Shown: positions 60,636-64,000 of the stretch, piece by piece
Layout: each line of letters opens with the position of its first letter
Position numbering within the stretch: the first letter of the stretch is position 1
From: Porphyromonadaceae bacterium W3.11
GTDB taxonomy: Bacteria > Bacteroidota > Bacteroidia > Bacteroidales > Porphyromonadaceae
Assembly (NCBI GenBank): GCA_030434245.1
Contig: JAUISX010000002.1
Location: 248,001 to 312,000 of the forward strand
DNA length: 64,000 bases
Direction: 5' to 3'
Translations under genes and position numbers: made by a program
The notes under the pieces: generated by a model
Told to the model about the DNA's origin: nothing
The model's input: only the letters and a program-made list of their open reading frames with translations
Databases searched by the model: none

Positions 60636-63600
60636 TGATGAGAAGGATTGGATATATTGTATTTGTGCTATTGGCAGGCTCTTTATCAGTGATGGCACAA
60701 GGAAAGACAAATGATATGAAAAATGAAGAACGATTGACCGAGCAGATACACTATCTACATCAACTTTATCAAAATGCTGATCGTGTTATTAAAGAGTATG
60801 ATGATAGCAATGATTTAGGAAAGGATGTGGCCCTCTGGAGTCCGGAGAAGACTATTGCTGAGGCTAAGCAGGTGTTATCACAGATTTTAAAGGACCGAGT
60901 AGCCCTTCATGACGAAAAGAGCTCCTTTTCACTGGCTTATCAGTCTCGTGTGCGTCGCTGGTCTTTTAGCATGGAAGAGAAAAAGTCCCATTATGAGAAT
61001 GCCCTTATTGTCCTATCTGCATTTAATCGCAGATATGAGGATGCTTTTCATGAGATGGTGATGAGTGAGTTGGATGCAGCTCTAGGGCATCGCTATTACT
61101 CTGAGGCTTATCTGCTGTTAGACCAATTGCTGTATATACTGGATTCTAAAGCGAGTAAAGAGCTTATAAGTAGCTATATCCCTAAGTTTCAAGGGAGTGA
61201 TGAGGTCCTCATGTTAGAGACGAAGCTCTTGGATGTTACATACTCTGAACCCCTACGAACTCTTGAGGGACAAATATCTTACGATCAGCCTTTGCCAGAG
61301 GTCGAGAAGGAGTGGCTCAAAATGGCAAACGAGCTATCCACAAAAGTTCATAAGTTGACAGCAAGAGTTCAGCAAAATAATAAGTACAAGGCTGAACTCA
61401 ATCGCTGGCTACAAAACCTCTTGGATAATGGGTTGGTGAATTTGGAGGTGAGGTCGCTAAATACCCTCACTGGAGAGGTGGAGATGTCGTTGCTCGCCAT
61501 GATCCGCTCTGACGCTGTGACGCTTTATAGGAGTGATGAGAATGATAGAAACAATTATAAGTTGAAAAAATATAGCGGAGTACAAGTGTTGCGAACCGTG
61601 GTACATGATAAGTTGCCGAATGTTGGTCAGTATTCGTACTCTGTGAAAAATGATGATATTAACAGACTAGATGAAAGGGAATACATTACTTATAATCAGA
61701 TCGCCTCTAACCTCTATGTGCATGATCAGAAGAGTCGCCGCCTCCAAGTGATTTCGACTTATGATGGGACCCCTGTTGCGGGAGTCATGGTCCAAAAATT
61801 AGATGAGTCATTTGGTGAAACCAATACCCATTTTACCACCGATAAGGATGGTTTTGTGACACTGCCTTTGAGTCCAAGTCGGTCAGGGTATAGGGTTAAG
61901 GTGAACGACCCACGCCTGTGGAATCCTGATAGCTACTATATCCCTGGAGATGTTCAGGATCAACCCGATGTAAAGGATGCTATACAGCTCTATTATTATT
62001 TGGATAGGCCTATATATCGTAGAGGACAAGAAGTGAAGATAGGTCTTTTGCTTGTCAGGTCTCAGAAAGAAAAGAATTATGAATTACCTGACAAGAGCAT
62101 CGATGTAAAGCTAAAAGCATATAGAGGATCAAAAGAAGAGTTAGTACAAGAGGTTACCACTATTACCAATAAGAATGGTATCTCAGAGATAAAGATGACC
62201 ATCCCGAATGACCCTGAGTTAAATAGATTTTCATTAGAGTCTGAGCACGGGACGAACAATATACGGGTAGAGGATTATAAACTTCAATATCTCAACGTAA
62301 AGATAGATAGTATCCCTAAGGGCTATGTTTCTGGGCAACCAATGATGGTTTATGGACAGACGATGGACCTTAACGGAAATCCTACTGCAGCCAATATCGT
62401 GATGACATACGATGGCTCTGAGAGGATAGAAGCCCAATCTGGCAATAATGGTCAATTTGTGATGACAACACCGCCAGTCTCTCTCGAGGATGGAAATAAT
62501 ATATGGCGATATGGTCGAAATCAGACGTTAGAGTTTCGGGCGAGTGATGCTCTTGGGAATGTTGCTATGGAGAGGTTGTACTTCTCTAAGCTTGACACCG
62601 ATATGCCGTTGTCAGCAGACGCACTTCTGGAGGACGAAAATATTACAAAGGAACATTTTACATTAGATAGTAGTAGTCAGCCATATAACTCTCGACTATT
62701 GGGTGATCTTAGTGGTAGGACGATCCAAGCAGAGCTTTTGTCAAAAGAGAATGGAGAGAAAATAGCTCTTGGGGTACTACCGATAAATGGAGAGAAAGAG
62801 TTTTCTTTCCCCCATCTAAAGAGTGGATACTATCAACTACGACTATATGCTACTGATGGATATGGGAAAGAAGTTAGCGATACATCCAGTGCTTACTATT
62901 TTTACAGCGAATCTGACAAAACCCTAAACGTTGATGATGACTTACTGTGGGTTGTTAAGGCGGAAAACGGGACCATCCTATATGGTAGTTCTGTCAGCAC
63001 GACTCTCACGATGGTTAAGTTTGATGATGAAAAGGTCATTGAATATCAATACATACCAGTCGAGAAGAACGTTGTCTATAGATTAGATGGCCATAAGCTT
63101 AGACATGTAAGGAGGGTTATTTTCAATGTCGTCTCAGGTCATCGTTCAGATAGTGAATCGGTAATAATAGATAAGCATGCAGGAGAAGCTAATGAGCCTA
63201 TAACATTGTCTGGATTAGATTTTACAGATGATGAATACCTCTTGCCTAGCACTCACTTCAAGAGGACTGTCAAAGTGAAATCAGGCGGTCGAGCCCTTAA
63301 GAGTGCCCCCGTCATCGTTACTGTTTTCGATAAGGCTGTGGCAGACGCTGCTGAGGATGATAGTTTTTGGGAAAAGGTTGGTTCGGATTATATGATCCCA
63401 TTCGGAGCATATCAAGAATATGCTTCATTCGATGAGGTCGTCCTGACTTCAGCCCCTGTATCTATGCGAGCTAGTGTGGAGAAATCTGCTGTTGGGAGCG
63501 GTGCTCCTGATCTGGAAGAGGTAACGCTAAGGAGTAACTTTGCAGAGACCGCTTTCTTCTCAGCTTTACTGACGACCGATAATAAGGGACAGGTAGTTAT

Positions 63601-64000
63601 CGAATTTGACCTGCCCGACACCCAAACAAAATACAATATCAAGGTCTATACCTTTGATAAGGGATTTAAGAATCAACTTATTTCTGATCACAATTTTAGA
63701 GTCTATTCGCCATTAAGTATCGAGCTTAGTATGCCTCGTTTCTTGACTTGGGATGATCATTTAGAGGGTGAGGCTCTTTTGCGTAACACTGGAGAGACCG
63801 CCTTTGAATCCCATTACCAAGTGATGCTTGAGAGTGGTCAGGTACTGGCAGAAGGACAAGCTTTTATTCCTGCTGGAGGTACCAAGGCTGTACCTTTCTC
63901 ATTGCAAGCGGACACCAGCATGGGACAAGAGGTAGTGATTCAGGCTAAGGTAGTAGCTGGAGAGATGACAGATGGTGTAGAATACCGTTTGCCTCTGATG
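60635..64000 (+). CDS. Alpha-2-macroglobulin-like large secreted protein (C-terminus outside window)
   Basis: At least 1122 residues, open to the right edge. Signal peptide (VFVLLAGSLSVMA then Q), an N-terminal helical region of about 230 residues, then macroglobulin-type beta domains: YYYLDRPIYRRGQEVKIGLLL is the MG2 signature, followed by further MG domains and, near the window end, TLRSNFAETAFFSALLTTDN and FDLPDTQTKYNIKVYTFDKG, the A2M/ANA region before the helical ring. A thioester motif was not found in the visible part. Such proteins trap proteases in bacterial periplasm or on the surface. Translationally coupled to the TPR gene. Confidence 0.85.
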   Translation, partial: MMRRIGYIVFVLLAGSLSVMAQGKTNDMKNEERLTEQIHYLHQLYQNADRVIKEYDDSNDLGKDVALWSPEKTIAEAKQVLSQILKDRVALHDEKSSFSLAYQSRVRRWSFSMEEKKSHYENALIVLSAFNRRYEDAFHEMVMSELDAALGHRYYSEAYLLLDQLLYILDSKASKELISSYIPKFQGSDEVLMLETKLLDVTYSEPLRTLEGQISYDQPLPEVEKEWLKMANELSTKVHKLTARVQQNNKYKAELNRWLQNLLDNGLVNLEVRSLNTLTGEVEMSLLAMIRSDAVTLYRSDENDRNNYKLKKYSGVQVLRTVVHDKLPNVGQYSYSVKNDDINRLDEREYITYNQIASNLYVHDQKSRRLQVISTYDGTPVAGVMVQKLDESFGETNTHFTTDKDGFVTLPLSPSRSGYRVKVNDPRLWNPDSYYIPGDVQDQPDVKDAIQLYYYLDRPIYRRGQEVKIGLLLVRSQKEKNYELPDKSIDVKLKAYRGSKEELVQEVTTITNKNGISEIKMTIPNDPELNRFSLESEHGTNNIRVEDYKLQYLNVKIDSIPKGYVSGQPMMVYGQTMDLNGNPTAANIVMTYDGSERIEAQSGNNGQFVMTTPPVSLEDGNNIWRYGRNQTLEFRASDALGNVAMERLYFSKLDTDMPLSADALLEDENITKEHFTLDSSSQPYNSRLLGDLSGRTIQAELLSKENGEKIALGVLPINGEKEFSFPHLKSGYYQLRLYATDGYGKEVSDTSSAYYFYSESDKTLNVDDDLLWVVKAENGTILYGSSVSTTLTMVKFDDEKVIEYQYIPVEKNVVYRLDGHKLRHVRRVIFNVVSGHRSDSESVIIDKHAGEANEPITLSGLDFTDDEYLLPSTHFKRTVKVKSGGRALKSAPVIVTVFDKAVADAAEDDSFWEKVGSDYMIPFGAYQEYASFDEVVLTSAPVSMRASVEKSAVGSGAPDLEEVTLRSNFAETAFFSALLTTDNKGQVVIEFDLPDTQTKYNIKVYTFDKGFKNQLISDHNFRVYSPLSIELSMPRFLTWDDHLEGEALLRNTGETAFESHYQVMLESGQVLAEGQAFIPAGGTKAVPFSLQADTSMGQEVVIQAKVVAGEMTDGVEYRLPLM

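Noticed and set aside
1-64000. tRNA, rRNA, tmRNA or CRISPR loci
   Set aside because: No cloverleaf or rRNA segments were recognised on reading; a dedicated covariance search was not possible here.

Overview
The window reads as Bacteroidales chromosome, most likely Porphyromonas or a close relative. Core genes (ispD-recG; mnmG-uvrC-dtd-mazG-deoC-aroA), TonB/GLPGLI outer-membrane genes, Bacteroidetes-type -7 promoter boxes (TAnnTTTG) and an IS1126-like IS5 element all point that way. The genus is inferred; no rRNA gene is present.

1 to about 25.57 kb is most of a Mu-like transposable prophage whose far end lies off the left edge. Its left (early) end is at about 25.5 kb. A LexA-type repressor (+) faces an early operon on the minus strand: Ner-like regulator, small ORF, MuA transposase, MuB, accessory genes including a serine recombinase, a P-loop ATPase, GemA-like, DUF3164-like and small genes. 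Two late blocks diverge at about 8.4 kb. Rightward: terS, terL, gp36-like, a fused portal/Mu-F protein, gpG-like and a tail-completion-like gene. Leftward: protease/scaffold, capsid, endolysin, membrane protein, u-spanin-like lipoprotein, HU-like protein, tail tube, tail chaperone with a textbook -1 slip site, and tape measure. The early operon holds a mosaic island (17.87-20.09 kb) with a chimeric ATPase/MuB ORF, flanking palindromes and an antisense cargo gene. A second antisense cargo gene sits beside MuA.

25.5-41.2 kb is an accessory zone. The prophage has removed the start of a tandem GLPGLI gene. An IS5-family element splits the following outer-membrane barrel gene. A second barrel gene and a terminator come next, then an IS256-family element nested in an IS982-family element. 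A complete AlwI-like type IIS restriction-modification operon follows, with a helix-turn-helix fused to one methyltransferase, and then a cut-down IS3 element.

41.3-64 kb is stable chromosome: a TrmH/SpoU methyltransferase, ispD and recG rightward; aroA, deoC, mazG-like, dtd, uvrC and mnmG leftward; a four-gene TonB receptor/lipoprotein operon with its own terminator and leader hairpin; a transglutaminase-like protein; and a TPR gene overlapping an alpha-2-macroglobulin-like gene that runs off the right edge.

All identities come from reading motifs and gene order; no database search was run.
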